Positions 9,540 to 19,244 are shown, counted from the stretch's first letter. The stretch is 37,672 nt of DNA from Methylococcales symbiont of Iophon sp. n. MRB-2018 (GCA_003666325.1 QPIL01000106.1:1-37672); one strand, 5' to 3'. A program made the numbers and translations. Notes: generated from the letters alone by a model not told the origin.

Positions 9540-10892
9540 ATGGCGCAAAAATTATATATACAGACTAATGGCTGTCAAATGAATGAGTATGATTCTGCTA
9601 AAATGCGGGATGTACTTAAAGCGTCTCACGGAATGGAGATGACAGAAACCCCTGAAGAAGCCGATGTTTTACTATTGAACACCTGTTCAATCAGAGAAAA
9701 AGCACAGGAAAAAGTATTTTCTACGGTGGGTCGCTGGAGAAAAATCAAAAACAAACGCCCAGAAGTTATTATTGCAGTGGGGGGCTGTGTTGCAAGTCAG
9801 GAAGGTGCGGCATTACAAAAAAGAGCACCCTATGTCGATATTGTGTTTGGCCCACAAACACTGCACAGATTACCTGAATTACTTAATAAAGCGCGTGACA
9901 CCAAAAAGCGCGTAGTCGATATTTCATTTCCGCAAATAGAAAAATTTGATGCTTTGCCAGAACCTCGGGCAGAAGGCCCTAAAGCCTTTGTTTCTATTAT
10001 GGAGGGCTGTAGTAAATATTGTACTTTTTGTGTGGTGCCTTATACTCGTGGTGAAGAAATTAGCCGTCCATTGAATGCTGTGATTGCAGAAATTTCTAGC
10101 TTGGCAGGGCAGGGTGTTCGTGAAATCAATTTACTTGGTCAAAATGTCAATGCTTATCGGGGCGAAATGGATGATGGGGAAATCGCTGAGTTTTCATTAT
10201 TATTACATTATGTGGCAGCGGTAGAAGGCATTGATAGAATTCGTTTTACCACCTCGCATCCCGCAGAATATGGCGATGACATCATTGACGCTTTTGCAGA
10301 AATTCCAGAATTAGTGAGTCATTTACATCTACCCGTGCAAAGTGGCAGTGATACAATTCTGGAAAATATGAAACGGGGATACACTCGTGATGAATATCTG
10401 CAAATCATGGATAAAATGAAAGCGGTGCGTCCTGGCATTAGTTTATCTTCAGATTTTATTATTGGGTTCCCTGGTGAAACCGATGCGCAATTTGAAGATA
10501 CTCTGGATTTAATTGAGCAAGTAGGTTTTGATTTTTGCTACAGTTTTATCTATAGCCCTCGTCCTGGTACACCCGCTGCCGAAATGGCTGATGATATTTC
10601 TGAACAGACCAAAAAACAGCGTTTGACGCGATTAAAAGACCGTTTAAATGAAATGACAATGGCAATTTCAGACAGTATGGTTGATACCATCCAGTCGGTA
10701 TTAGTTGAATCTGTTTCAAAAAAGAATCCCTTGCAAATGACAGGGCGAACCGAGAATAATCGCGTAGTTAATTTTACTGCACATCCTCGTTTGGCAGGTC
10801 AATTTGTTGATGTGATAATTACACAAGCATTGCCAAATTCATTAAGAGGGCGCATGTTTGAGTCTTCCATTGATAAAATCTTGAAAAACTAG
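9540..10892 (+). CDS. miaB: tRNA-2-methylthio-N6-dimethylallyladenosine synthase
   Basis: MiaB is a radical-SAM enzyme that adds a methylthio group to i6A37 of tRNAs reading UNN codons. Three domains are seen. The N-terminal UPF0004 domain has the three cysteines for the auxiliary 4Fe-4S cluster (C12 in [12 protein letters not shown]49 in [10 protein letters not shown]83 in [10 protein letters not shown]). The radical-SAM core has CxxxCxxC at C157, C161 and C164 ([10 protein letters not shown]). A C-terminal TRAM domain starts near residue 375. The 450-residue length fits. ATG 9540 is chosen because [15 protein letters not shown] is the family N-terminus; the upstream extension contains the likely promoter. 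In many gammaproteobacteria miaB is followed by phoH, ybeY, corC and lnt; here phoH is missing. Confidence 0.96.
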   Translation: MAQKLYIQTNGCQMNEYDSAKMRDVLKASHGMEMTETPEEADVLLLNTCSIREKAQEKVFSTVGRWRKIKNKRPEVIIAVGGCVASQEGAALQKRAPYVDIVFGPQTLHRLPELLNKARDTKKRVVDISFPQIEKFDALPEPRAEGPKAFVSIMEGCSKYCTFCVVPYTRGEEISRPLNAVIAEISSLAGQGVREINLLGQNVNAYRGEMDDGEIAEFSLLLHYVAAVEGIDRIRFTTSHPAEYGDDIIDAFAEIPELVSHLHLPVQSGSDTILENMKRGYTRDEYLQIMDKMKAVRPGISLSSDFIIGFPGETDAQFEDTLDLIEQVGFDFCYSFIYSPRPGTPAAEMADDISEQTKKQRLTRLKDRLNEMTMAISDSMVDTIQSVLVESVSKKNPLQMTGRTENNRVVNFTAHPRLAGQFVDVIITQALPNSLRGRMFESSIDKILKN

Positions 10893-11046
10893 ATTTACAA
10901 AACCTTGTCCCACTTAACCATTTCTCAAAAATTCACCCTGTTTTCTGTAGATAATCATTGTTTATCCAATTTTTGTGTTCAGTTTTATGTCTATTTTCGG
11001 CAAATTGAACAACGCTTAAAAGTTGAAATCACCCCCATAAAAATCA

Positions 11047-11502
11047 ATGAATACTATTGACTTCCAGCTACACTCTAAATCAAAAAAAATTCCCTCAGAA
11101 AGTCTATTTCAAACTTGGGTTAATTCTGTTTTAATTGATAAATCTGAATATTCAGAAATAGTCATTCGCATCGTTGATGAAGCAGAAATGACACGCTTTA
11201 ATGAGCAATACCGAGACAAACAGGGCAGCACTAATATATTGAGTTTTCCTTTTCAAGTGCCGCAAGGTATTGAGAGTGTACTCTTGGGCGATTTATTGCT
11301 TTGTGCGCCTGTGATTGAAGAAGAAGCTTGGCAGCAAAAAAAACCATTAAACCATCATTGGGCACATATAATTGTTCATGGTTTACTGCATTTATTAGCT
11401 TATGATCATAGCGATGAGGTCAATGCAGAAAAAATGGAAACAAAAGAGATTGAAATCTTGAAAACAATAAAAATAACAAACCCTTATCAGGAGAAAGTCT
11501 AA
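11047..11502 (+). CDS. ybeY: Endoribonuclease / rRNA maturation factor YbeY
   Basis: YbeY is a zinc-dependent endoribonuclease needed for 16S rRNA 3' maturation and ribosome quality control. The 151-residue protein carries the zinc site HGLLHLLAYDH (H111, H115, H121), followed by the acidic SDEVNAEKME stretch. The usual glycine before YDH is alanine here. The upstream part (STNILSFPF) is also typical of the family. The gene is separated from corC by 2 bp and the two are very probably co-transcribed. Between miaB and this gene there are only 154 bp, where relatives usually carry phoH. Confidence 0.95.
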   Translation: MNTIDFQLHSKSKKIPSESLFQTWVNSVLIDKSEYSEIVIRIVDEAEMTRFNEQYRDKQGSTNILSFPFQVPQGIESVLLGDLLLCAPVIEEEAWQQKKPLNHHWAHIIVHGLLHLLAYDHSDEVNAEKMETKEIEILKTIKITNPYQEKV

Positions 11503-11504
11503 TT

Positions 11505-12347
11505 ATGAGTGATGATAAACCACCGAGTAGTCGGGCCCAAAAGAAAACCTTATTTAATCGTATCAATCAATTTTTGAGCAGAAAACCCAAAGATCAGGAA
11601 GATCTGCTGGAAATATTGCAACAAGCACATAAAAAGCATCTGCTGGATGCAGAATCGCTAGCCATGATTCAAGGTATATTGCAGTTTTCTGAGATGCGAG
11701 TGAAAGATATTATGATTCCTCGCGTACAAATGAATGTCATACCTAAAGATGCCGATATAGAAACTATATTCCCATTGATTTTAGAACCAGGGCATTCTCG
11801 GTTTCCAGTGATTGAAGATGATCGGAGTAAAGTTGTTGGGATTCTACTAGCGAAAGATTTATTGTTTCATCTTTCAGAAAATAAAAAACAGACGGTTACT
11901 GATTTAATGAGACAGGTGAGTGTTGTTCCAGAAAGCAAACGACTCAATGTATTATTAAAGGAATTTAGAGCCGATCGCAACCACATGGCAATAGTCGTGG
12001 ATGAATATGGTATGACAGCGGGTTTAGTAACCATTGAAGATGTCTTGGAAGAAATTGTCGGTGAAATTGAAGACGAACATGACGGGCAAGAAGAAGAATA
12101 TATACAAAAGCACAGCGCCGAAAAGTTTACTCTTAAAGCGCTCATGCCGATAACTGAATTTAATGAATATTTTTCATCTGATTTAACAGATGATGAGCAT
12201 GAAACAATTGGTGGATTAGTGGTGCATCAATTAGGGTATATGCCGAAAAAAGGGGATAAATTAGAACATAACGGTTTTCGGTTTGAAGTGGCACATGCTG
12301 ATGACAGACGCGTTTATTTGTTGACTTTGAAATTAATATCGAATTGA
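11505..12347 (+). CDS. corC: CBS-domain protein CorC/YbeX (magnesium/cobalt efflux associated)
   Basis: The 280-residue protein has the layout of CorC/YbeX. An N-terminal helical stretch is followed by two CBS domains (about 65-190; VKDIMIPRVQM, HSRFPVIEDD, MAIVVDEYGMTAGLVTIEDVLEEIVGEIEDEHD) and a C-terminal CorC_HlyC domain (about 205-278; ETIGGLVVHQLGYMPKKGD). CBS pairs bind adenosine nucleotides. CorC is linked to magnesium and cobalt homeostasis and, beside YbeY, to ribosome function. The gene lies in the ybeY-corC operon. lnt, which usually follows, is absent; a heptamer array begins about 25 bp after the stop. Confidence 0.94.
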   Translation: MSDDKPPSSRAQKKTLFNRINQFLSRKPKDQEDLLEILQQAHKKHLLDAESLAMIQGILQFSEMRVKDIMIPRVQMNVIPKDADIETIFPLILEPGHSRFPVIEDDRSKVVGILLAKDLLFHLSENKKQTVTDLMRQVSVVPESKRLNVLLKEFRADRNHMAIVVDEYGMTAGLVTIEDVLEEIVGEIEDEHDGQEEEYIQKHSAEKFTLKALMPITEFNEYFSSDLTDDEHETIGGLVVHQLGYMPKKGDKLEHNGFRFEVAHADDRRVYLLTLKLISN

Positions 12348-12372
12348 TTTTTGCTAATAGCTGAAACTAAGG

Positions 12373-12481
12373 GACTAAAGACGAAAGACGAAAGACGAAA
12401 GACGAAAGACGAAAGACGAAAGACGAAAGACTAAAAGACTAAAAGACTAAAAGACTAAAAGACTTAGGACTCAGGACTAAA
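12373..12481 (+). repeat. Tandem heptamer/octamer array A (GACTAAA/GACGAAA family)
   Basis: One GACTAAA, then seven perfect GACGAAA units (12380-12428), then four GACTAAAA octamers (12429-12460), then GACTTAG, GACTCAG and GACTAAA. All units begin with GAC. The array starts 25 bp after the corC stop. Confidence 0.95.
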
Positions 12482-12604
12482 GTAACTGGAACTTCTGTTA
12501 TCGGGGATCTCGTTTTAAACATCTGGATTCCTGCTTAGAACATGCAGGAATGACGGGGAGAGTGAGGTGGATCTTATATCCTGTTTAACAAATAACTCTG
12601 ATTA
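12461..12604 (+). repeat. Composite dispersed repeat, copy 1
   Basis: From the last array units through GTAACTGGAAC, CTGTTATCGGG, TTTTAAACA, CCTGCTTAGAACATGCAGGA and AACAAATAACTCTGA. The same blocks occur in the same order on the opposite strand at 29921-30078; that copy has extra bases CACGTCATTCCCGAAG. CCTGC...GCAGG forms a short stem. Confidence 0.8.
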
Positions 12605-12606
12605 GA

Positions 12607-12633
12607 TTGCCCTCTATTTTTCTGCAATATAAT
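12607..12633 (+). promoter_or_regulatory. Possible icd promoter
   Basis: A perfect TATAAT at 12628-12633 with TTGCCC 15 bp upstream. It would give a leader of about 40 nt before the ATG at 12679. The spacer is short, so support is moderate. Confidence 0.4.
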
Positions 12634-12678
12634 GAGGTTTCATAAGTATTAATATTTTCCAGAACAGAGCATATAAAC

Positions 12679-14913
12679 ATGTCAAATTCAAAAATCATTT
12701 ACACCCTGACTGACGAAGCCCCTGCCTTAGCGACGTATTCTTTTTTACCCATTGTCCAGGCTTATTCTGCGGTGGCGAATATTGCCGTTGAAACCAGAGA
12801 CATTTCTTTAGCCGCACGTATTCTTGCTAATTTCCCTGAAAACCTGAGTGCAGAGCAAAAGCAAGATGATGCCCTTGCAGAACTGGGTAAAATGGTAAAG
12901 ACCCCCGTTGCCAATATTATTAAACTACCTAATATTAGCGCCTCAATTCCACAACTAAAGGCAGCAATTAAGGAATTGCAAGACTGCGCTTATGACATCC
13001 CTGATTATCCAGAAGATAGCAATAATGAGGCAGCACAAAATATCAAAGCACGTTATGCCAAAGTATTAGGTAGTGCCGTCAACCCAGTATTACGAGAGGG
13101 TAATTCCGACCGCCGCGTAGCTGCTCCTGTTAAAGAATATGCTCAGAAACACCCTCATAGTATGGGAGCTTGGTCGCCAGATTCTAAGTCACATGTAGCT
13201 TCGATGAGTAATGGTGATTTTTATTCCAGTGAGCAATCGGCAGTCATTAAATCGACGAGTGATGTCAAAATTGAATACTTGGGTGATGATGGCAACGTCC
13301 ATATACTGAAAGAAAAAATACCAGTACAGGAAGGAGAAGTCATAGATGCGGCAGTGATGAGTTGTCAGGCTTTATGTGCTTTTTTTGAACAGTCGATTGT
13401 AGATGCAAAAGCTGAAGGTGTATTACTGTCATTGCATTTAAAGGCCACGATGATGAAGGTTTCCGACCCCATTATATTTGGTCATGCAGTCAACGTTTAT
13501 TATCGACAGGTTTTTGCTAAACATAGCACAATATTTAAGCAGTTAGGGGTCGATAGTCGTAATGGTTTGGGTGATGTTTATGCAAAAATTGCCAAATTAG
13601 CCGATCCTCAACGCCAGCAAATTGAAGCTGATATTCTAGCCGTTTATCAAACACAGCCAGCATTGGCAATGGTCAATTCAGATAAAGGTATTACCAATTT
13701 ACATTTACCTAGCGATGTCATTGTCGATGCGTCAATGCCAGCAACATTGCGATCTTCTGGAAAAATGTGGAATCCAGAGGGGCAATTACAGGACACTAAA
13801 GCAATGATCCCTGATCGCTGTTATGCGGGTATTTATCAAGAAGTCTTTGAATTTTGTCAACAACATGGTGCTTTTGATGTAACGACTATGGGCAATGTCA
13901 GCAATGTCGGCTTGATGGCACAACAAGCAGAAGAATATGGCTCCCATGACAAAACCTTTGAGATAGTAGCAAAAGGGAGAGTGCGTGTTATAGATGCTGA
14001 GGGTAATACTTTGTTACAACATAAAGTTGAACAAGGAGATATTTGGCGTCTGTGTCAGACCAAAGACTTAGCTATTCAGGACTGGGTTAAATTGGCAGTA
14101 CGCCGTGCCAAAGCAACCGCTCAGCCCGCTATTTTTTGGTTGGATAAAAAACGCCCCCATGATGCTAATTTAATTGCTAAAGTTGCGCGTTATTTAGAGC
14201 AACAAGACACCACAGGGCTTGAGATTAAAATTATGCCCCCCGTAGAAGCTATGCGTTATACATTACAGCGTGTCAAGGCGGGCGAAAACACTATTTCTGT
14301 AAGTGGCAATGTATTAAGAGATTATTTAACCGATTTATTCCCCATTTTAGAATTAGCTACCAGTGCCAAAATGCTATCTATAGTGCCTCTGCTGGCAGGT
14401 GGAAGCTTATTTGAAACTGGTGCAGGCGGCTCGGCTCCAAAACATGTTCAACAGTTGCTAAAAGAAAATCATTTACGCTGGGATTCCTTGGGTGAATTTC
14501 TGGCACTAGCCGTTTCTCTGCAAGATTTTGCACAAAAAAATAATTCAAAAAAGGCACAAGTGCTTGCATCAGCCTTAAATCAGGCAAATAGTAAATTCCT
14601 AAGCAACAACAAATCACCATCACCTAAAGTAGGTGAGCTAGATGTTCGAGGCAGTCATTTTTATCTTGCTCAGTATTGGGCTCAAGCGTTAGCAGAACAA
14701 AATCTGCTTGCTGACTTACAGGCACAATTCAGCATTATCGCTCAGCAGTTAACTGAGAATGAAGATAAAATAGTTGCCCAATTAAATGCAGCTCAAGGTC
14801 AAACTGTTGATATTGGCGGTTACTATTATCCAGATAAAGCAATGACTAATTTGGTGATGCGTCCCAGCCATATTTTTAATACCATTCTCAAAAATATTGG
14901 GTCATGCCAATAA
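12679..14913 (+). CDS. icd: Monomeric NADP-dependent isocitrate dehydrogenase
   Basis: This TCA-cycle enzyme oxidises isocitrate to 2-oxoglutarate, producing NADPH and CO2 in the cytosol. At 744 residues it belongs to the large monomeric class (about 740 residues), not the 415-residue dimeric class. Family stretches are plain: [19 protein letters not shown] near 135-150 (isocitrate-binding SDRR), [32 protein letters not shown] and [14 protein letters not shown]. The gene stands alone, flanked by two repeat-filled spacers and followed by pepN on the other strand. Some relatives carry both IDH types; only this one is in view. Confidence 0.96.
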   Translation: MSNSKIIYTLTDEAPALATYSFLPIVQAYSAVANIAVETRDISLAARILANFPENLSAEQKQDDALAELGKMVKTPVANIIKLPNISASIPQLKAAIKELQDCAYDIPDYPEDSNNEAAQNIKARYAKVLGSAVNPVLREGNSDRRVAAPVKEYAQKHPHSMGAWSPDSKSHVASMSNGDFYSSEQSAVIKSTSDVKIEYLGDDGNVHILKEKIPVQEGEVIDAAVMSCQALCAFFEQSIVDAKAEGVLLSLHLKATMMKVSDPIIFGHAVNVYYRQVFAKHSTIFKQLGVDSRNGLGDVYAKIAKLADPQRQQIEADILAVYQTQPALAMVNSDKGITNLHLPSDVIVDASMPATLRSSGKMWNPEGQLQDTKAMIPDRCYAGIYQEVFEFCQQHGAFDVTTMGNVSNVGLMAQQAEEYGSHDKTFEIVAKGRVRVIDAEGNTLLQHKVEQGDIWRLCQTKDLAIQDWVKLAVRRAKATAQPAIFWLDKKRPHDANLIAKVARYLEQQDTTGLEIKIMPPVEAMRYTLQRVKAGENTISVSGNVLRDYLTDLFPILELATSAKMLSIVPLLAGGSLFETGAGGSAPKHVQQLLKENHLRWDSLGEFLALAVSLQDFAQKNNSKKAQVLASALNQANSKFLSNNKSPSPKVGELDVRGSHFYLAQYWAQALAEQNLLADLQAQFSIIAQQLTENEDKIVAQLNAAQGQTVDIGGYYYPDKAMTNLVMRPSHIFNTILKNIGSCQ

Positions 14914-15000
14914 ATTGAAAATTGAAAGTTGAAAATGGTATAGAGCCAAGATAAAAGAGTGGTTTATTTAGCCGTAGGGTGCGTTCCAAGCACCAGCCGT

Positions 15001-15188
15001 AGTAGTTCTGGTGCGTGGAACGCACCCTACATCTAAGGTTGTCCCCAGTTCCATGCAAATGGAAAATTGAAAATGTAGCTCTTAGTCTTTAGTAGGGTGC
15101 GTTCCACGCACCAAGAACGAAACAAGAGCCGTAGAGTACGCACCACACACCAGAACTAATCAAAAACCAAGGAGTCTTTAGTCTTTAG
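15001..15188 (+). repeat. ~190-bp module, copy 1
   Basis: Begins AGTAGTTCTGGTGCG and ends CCAAGGAGTCTTTAGTC. It matches 15201-15378 almost base for base; the main difference is an insert of about 11 bp here (CTCTTAGTCTTTA near 15080-15092), which is itself heptamer-like. Confidence 0.9.
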
Positions 15189-15200
15189 CCCTTAGTCCTG

Positions 15201-15378
15201 AGTAGTTCTGGTGCGTGGAACGCACCCTACATCTAAGGTTGTCCCCAGTTCCATGCAAATGGAAAATTGAAAATGTAGCCGTAGGGTGCGTTCCACGCAC
15301 CAAGAACGAATCAAGAGCCGTAGAGTACGCACCACACACCAGAACTAATCAAAAACCAAGGAGTCTTTAGTCTTTAGT
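15201..15378 (+). repeat. ~190-bp module, copy 2
   Basis: Direct repeat of 15001-15188, starting exactly 200 bp later. It ends in a longer heptamer array than copy 1, which shows the array length varies independently of the module. Confidence 0.9.
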
Positions 15379-15410
15379 CTTTAGTCTTTAGTCTTTAGTC
15401 TTTAGTCCTA
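15362..15410 (+). repeat. Tandem heptamer array C (AGTCTTT x6 plus AGTCCTA)
   Basis: Six perfect AGTCTTT units followed by AGTCCTA, led by CCAAGG. The array ends about 40 bp from the pepN stop codon. Confidence 0.95.
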
Positions 15411-15447
15411 AAGACGAAGCCTTTAAACCAAAGAGATCGAATAATTA

Positions 15448-18057
15448 TCAAGCCAAACTCTTACTTGCCACTTCAAAAACATCTCTTGAAATATCCGCTG
15501 TATTAATGATTCGCTCCAGTTCCGTTTTCATTAGAGTTTGTCTAGCACTATCATAGCGTTGCCATTGTGTTAACGCAGAGACCATTCTTGAAGCTAGTTG
15601 TGGGTTGAGGCTATTTAGAGCGATAATTTGATCGGCTAAAAATTGATAGCCTTGTCCATTAGCAGCATGAAAATGCAACTGATTTGCCTGACTGAATGCA
15701 CCAATCAGTGACCGGACACGATTGGGGTTAGTTAATTCAAAAGCAGAATGGTTTAATAATGACTGGATGATACTAAAAGTCTCATTTGTACTGCTACACG
15801 CTTGTAAAGTAAACCATTTATCGACCACCAGTGCTTGATCTTGCCATTGTTGATAAAAGCTTTGCAGATATTTTTCTTTAGCAGGATTATCACTATTAAC
15901 GATACAACTCAAAGCTGCCATTTGATCCGTCATATTTTTTGCAGTTTCAAACTGAATATCAGCCAATTGATAACTTTGTGCTGTTTGTAATTGTGTTAAA
16001 TAACTGAGACAAATATTTTTAACTCGTCTTTGACCAATAGCACCTACATCAAATTGACCGGGCTGGTCTTTATGATATTGCTGATATAAGCCCTGAAATT
16101 GACTTTGTAATTGCTCTGCCAAGGTTTTTTTAACAAGGTCTCTGGTTACATGAATCGCATCCACATCAATCACCTCCATTTGCCCTGCTAGGTAATTCTC
16201 TTCTGGCAAACTGAGTAGCAATGAAAAATAAGACAAATCATCCCAAGACTGTTGTAAAACTTGTTTAAAAGATTCTATTAATAAGGGGTTTACTTGTAGT
16301 GGCTGGTTTTGCTGATAGTATTCTATTAATCCTAAAATAATCTGGCAACACATTTTTTGTCCCGCTTCCCAGCGATTAAAAGTATCTTCATCATATTTCA
16401 GCAAAAAAGACAGTTGTTCCAGACTTTGTTTCATTTTGACGATAACGGGTGCAGAAAATCCTCGTAATAACGACAGCACTGGTTTCTCTGTCAATTGATC
16501 AAAAATAAAGGTTTGTTCTCGCTGTTTTAGTTGAAGAATAGTCTCATCGGCTGCTGAGGAGCCATCGGCATTTAACAAGCCACATTTAATAGGAATATGT
16601 AACAAGGCTTTATTGCTTGCAGGATTATTTTGTTTAATAGTTATTGCCAAACTTTGTTGCTGTTGATTATATTCTTGCTCAACCGTTAACACTGGGGTAC
16701 CAGATTGTGAATACCAGTTTTTAAACAAGCTAAGATCAAAATTATTGGCATCTGCCATGGCACAGACAAAATCATCACAGGTTACTGCTTGTCCATCGTG
16801 GCGTTCAAAATACAAATCACTGCCTTTTCTAAAATTATCCTCACCCAATAAAGTACGAATCATGCGCACAACTTCAGCCCCTTTTTCATACACTGTTAGG
16901 GTATAAAAATTATTGACTTCAATGTATGAATCAGGACGAATGGGATGCGCTAAAGGCCCTGCATCTTCAGCAAATTGACGACTTCTTAATAATTTAACAT
17001 CTTCTATGCGTTTTACTGCTTTTGAGGTTTGATCCGCAGTAAATTCCTGATCTCTAAATACAGTAAAGCCTTCTTTTAAACTCAGTTGAAACCAGTCCCT
17101 ACAGGTGACTCTATTACCACTCCAGTTATGAAAATATTCATGCCCAATAACACCTTCAATATGTTCATAATCGCTGTCTGTTGCGGTATCAGGTCTTGCT
17201 AATACAAATTTTGTATTAAAAATATTCAAGCCTTTATTTTCCATCGCCCCCATATTAAAGTGACCAACGGCGACAATCATATATAAATCTAGGTCATATT
17301 CTCGTCCATAGTTTTCTTCATCCCAACGCATGGAATTTTTAAGCGACTGCATGGCATGGCTACATTTATCGACATCATCTTGTTCTACAAAAATATGCAG
17401 ACAAATTTCTCTACCACGCATGGTGGTATACGTGTCTTCAATACATTCTAATTGTCCTGCCACTAAGGCAAACAAATAACAGGGTTTTTTAAAAGGATCT
17501 TCCCAACTGACCCAGTGCTGATTATTTTGTAATTCACCTTCTGCTACTTTATTACCATTTGATAATAAAACGGGATATTTATCTTTATCACCGACTAATG
17601 TGGTTTTAAAACGGGTCATCACATCGGGGCGATCCAGAAAATAAGTGATTTTTCTAAAGCCCTGTGCCTCACACTGAGTACACATCATGGTACTGGAAAG
17701 GTATAAGCCTTCTAAAGCAGTATTAGCTTTGGGGTTGATAGTATTTTCAATAGCTAAAATAAAAGTCTGGTTTTGCGGAACATTATCAATCCTTAACTGT
17801 TCCGTATTTTGTTGATAATGGCATTCATCTAAAGGTTTACCATCAATAGCAACACTGACTAAAACCAAACCTTCGCCTTGTAAAATCAAAGCAGGGTTTG
17901 GTAAATTACTTTGGGGATTTTGTATAATAGTGAGTTTTGAAACCACTCGGGTTTTATTTTCATCCAGAATAAAATGTAGATCTACATTTTTAATTAAATA
18001 ATCAGCAACGGTATAGTCTTTTAGATAAATAGTTTGTGGATTTGCATCACCCAACAT
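15448..18057 (-). CDS. pepN: Aminopeptidase N (M1 family)
   Basis: PepN is a broad-specificity zinc aminopeptidase of the cytosol that finishes peptide degradation. At 869 residues it has the usual length. The substrate-anchoring GAMEN motif is at 270-274, the zinc site HEYFH at 306-310, and the third zinc ligand E329 is in LKEG. The N-terminal beta domain and the long helical C-terminal domain of the E. coli enzyme type are both present. ATG 18057 is preceded by GAGG about 10 bp upstream. It is the last gene of a minus-strand cluster (moaB, DUF423, pepN; 24-bp gap to the DUF423 gene) and its 3' end faces the repeat island. Confidence 0.96.
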   Translation of the reverse strand: MLGDANPQTIYLKDYTVADYLIKNVDLHFILDENKTRVVSKLTIIQNPQSNLPNPALILQGEGLVLVSVAIDGKPLDECHYQQNTEQLRIDNVPQNQTFILAIENTINPKANTALEGLYLSSTMMCTQCEAQGFRKITYFLDRPDVMTRFKTTLVGDKDKYPVLLSNGNKVAEGELQNNQHWVSWEDPFKKPCYLFALVAGQLECIEDTYTTMRGREICLHIFVEQDDVDKCSHAMQSLKNSMRWDEENYGREYDLDLYMIVAVGHFNMGAMENKGLNIFNTKFVLARPDTATDSDYEHIEGVIGHEYFHNWSGNRVTCRDWFQLSLKEGFTVFRDQEFTADQTSKAVKRIEDVKLLRSRQFAEDAGPLAHPIRPDSYIEVNNFYTLTVYEKGAEVVRMIRTLLGEDNFRKGSDLYFERHDGQAVTCDDFVCAMADANNFDLSLFKNWYSQSGTPVLTVEQEYNQQQQSLAITIKQNNPASNKALLHIPIKCGLLNADGSSAADETILQLKQREQTFIFDQLTEKPVLSLLRGFSAPVIVKMKQSLEQLSFLLKYDEDTFNRWEAGQKMCCQIILGLIEYYQQNQPLQVNPLLIESFKQVLQQSWDDLSYFSLLLSLPEENYLAGQMEVIDVDAIHVTRDLVKKTLAEQLQSQFQGLYQQYHKDQPGQFDVGAIGQRRVKNICLSYLTQLQTAQSYQLADIQFETAKNMTDQMAALSCIVNSDNPAKEKYLQSFYQQWQDQALVVDKWFTLQACSSTNETFSIIQSLLNHSAFELTNPNRVRSLIGAFSQANQLHFHAANGQGYQFLADQIIALNSLNPQLASRMVSALTQWQRYDSARQTLMKTELERIINTADISRDVFEVASKSLA

Positions 18058-18081
18058 TATTGTTTGTCCTCATTATTACCA

Positions 18082-18474
18082 TCAAATAAACTCTTTAGAA
18101 TCATCCGATTGAAAGGCAAATACAGCAAGTAGCAACCATGACAGAATAAAATAAACACCACCCAAAGGGGTAATCATGCCTAACCATTTTAATTCAAGTA
18201 GCACTAAAAAATACAAGCTACCAGAAAAGAAAATAATTCCAATCAACATCATCCAGCCCGCCCATTTTAGCAAAACAGCTTGTGGAAAATGTAATTGAAT
18301 TAAAGCTATTAAACCTAAGCCTAAGGCGTGCCATATATGGTAATCTACTGCGGTTTTATAAACTTGCATCATTTCAACGCTCAAAATTGTTTTTAAGCCA
18401 TGCGCACCAAAAGCCCCCATGGCGACACCACTTAAACCACATACCGCACTGATAAACAAAAAAACAGATCGCAT
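18082..18474 (-). CDS. DUF423 family small inner-membrane protein (YgdD-like)
   Basis: The 130-residue protein has four hydrophobic segments and the family start MRSVFLFISAVCGLSGVAMGAFGAHGL (key features GAFGAHGL and YHIWHALGLG). The molecular function of the family is unknown. Its ATG overlaps the moaB stop (TAATG), so the two are translationally coupled, and pepN follows 24 bp downstream. Confidence 0.9.
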   Translation of the reverse strand: MRSVFLFISAVCGLSGVAMGAFGAHGLKTILSVEMMQVYKTAVDYHIWHALGLGLIALIQLHFPQAVLLKWAGWMMLIGIIFFSGSLYFLVLLELKWLGMITPLGGVYFILSWLLLAVFAFQSDDSKEFI

Positions 18475-18995
18475 TATCTTTCCTTTAGTCTTGGCATTAA
18501 TTGCACTAAGTTACAAGGTTTGGTACTAAAATTCAATTGCTCTTTAATTAAATCATCCCATGCCGTTCTGCAAGCTCCTGAGGAGCCAGGTAGACAAAAA
18601 ATGTAAGTCCCGTTGGCGACACCAGCAATCGCTCGGGATTGCATCGTAGAGGTTTTAATATCCTGATAGGATAGCATTCTAAAAATCTCACCAAAACCAT
18701 CCAGCACTTTATCGAGTAGAGGCGTTACTGCCTCTGGTGTACCGTCCCTTCCTGTAACGCCTGTTCCACCTGTGGTTATCACAGCATTAACAGCATCTTC
18801 GACAATCCAGTTTGAAATAGCGGCCCTGATTTGATAAATATTATCTTTGACAATTTTCTTTGCAAATAGCCGATGCCCCGCTTTTTCTACGCGCTCTAGC
18901 AATACTTTTCCCGACACATCATCCACTTCAGTTCTGGAGTCTGATATGGTTAACACGGCAATGTTTAATGCTATAAACTTTTTTTCTTTATTCAC
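18474..18995 (-). CDS. moaB: Molybdenum cofactor biosynthesis protein B
   Basis: MoaB/MogA-fold protein of 173 residues. The family adenylates molybdopterin or has a related role in molybdenum cofactor synthesis. Visible signatures are ITTGGTGVTGRDGTPEAV (molybdopterin-binding loop) and LPGSSGACRTAWDDLI near the C-terminus; QSRAIAGVANGTYIF matches E. coli MoaB closely. It is the first gene of the moaB-DUF423-pepN cluster. No other molybdenum cofactor gene is in the window. Confidence 0.93.
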   Translation of the reverse strand: MNKEKKFIALNIAVLTISDSRTEVDDVSGKVLLERVEKAGHRLFAKKIVKDNIYQIRAAISNWIVEDAVNAVITTGGTGVTGRDGTPEAVTPLLDKVLDGFGEIFRMLSYQDIKTSTMQSRAIAGVANGTYIFCLPGSSGACRTAWDDLIKEQLNFSTKPCNLVQLMPRLKER

Positions 18996-19055
18996 AATTT
19001 CGCTTAACTCTTTAATTAGTTGAACTGAATATTTTTTAAAGACCCATAACTTGAT

Positions 19056-19110
19056 AAAAAAATTCTAGCCTTTTTTATCCGTCCATGAATTATGCAGAGA
19101 TCTCAATATG
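19056..19110 (-). repeat. Dispersed ~50-bp repeat, copy 2
   Basis: On the minus strand it reads TTGAGATCTCTGCATAATTC, then GGACGGATAAAAAAGG, then CTAGAATTTTTTT. It matches 9192-9241 in inverted orientation. Confidence 0.65.
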
Positions 19111-19140
19111 CAAGGTTTGGTAAAAAAACATCGACCCTGT

Positions 19141-19169
19141 CCTGATATCGTATACAAAATTATATCAGG
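19141..19169. repeat. Hairpin CCTGATAT / ATATCAGG
   Basis: Eight perfect base pairs around a 13-base loop. It lacks a T-run on either side, so an operator or RNA structure is as likely as a terminator. Confidence 0.5.
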
Positions 19170-19244
19170 GTAATCAAAAAAACCTCACCCTGCATATATA
19201 TTTTTTTATATGTTTTTCAATGGCTTATAGTTTATTTGCGAGAA

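Larger units (their letters stand above)
12348..12678. other. Repeat-rich spacer corC-icd
   Basis: Holds heptamer array A, then a composite repeat (12461-12604) that recurs inverted at 29921-30078, including the inverted pair GGATTCCTGCTTAGAAC / CATGCAGGAATGACGG. Near the right end TATAAT at 12628-12633 is a likely icd promoter -10. Confidence 0.7.
14914..15447. repeat. Intergenic repeat island icd-pepN
   Basis: Over 500 bp with no gene, between the convergent ends of icd and pepN. It has five near-palindromic hairpins of the form GGTGCGTTCCACGCACC (14978-14994 with one mismatch, 15010-15026, 15096-15112, 15210-15226, 15285-15301). They alternate in loop orientation (TTCCA or TGGAA), a layout resembling REP/BIME elements. 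It also has two direct copies of an about 190-bp module and heptamer arrays. Confidence 0.9.

Noticed and set aside
12373..12481. CRISPR-like array
   Set aside because: Units are 7-8 bp with no spacers between them; these are simple tandem repeats, and no cas gene is present.
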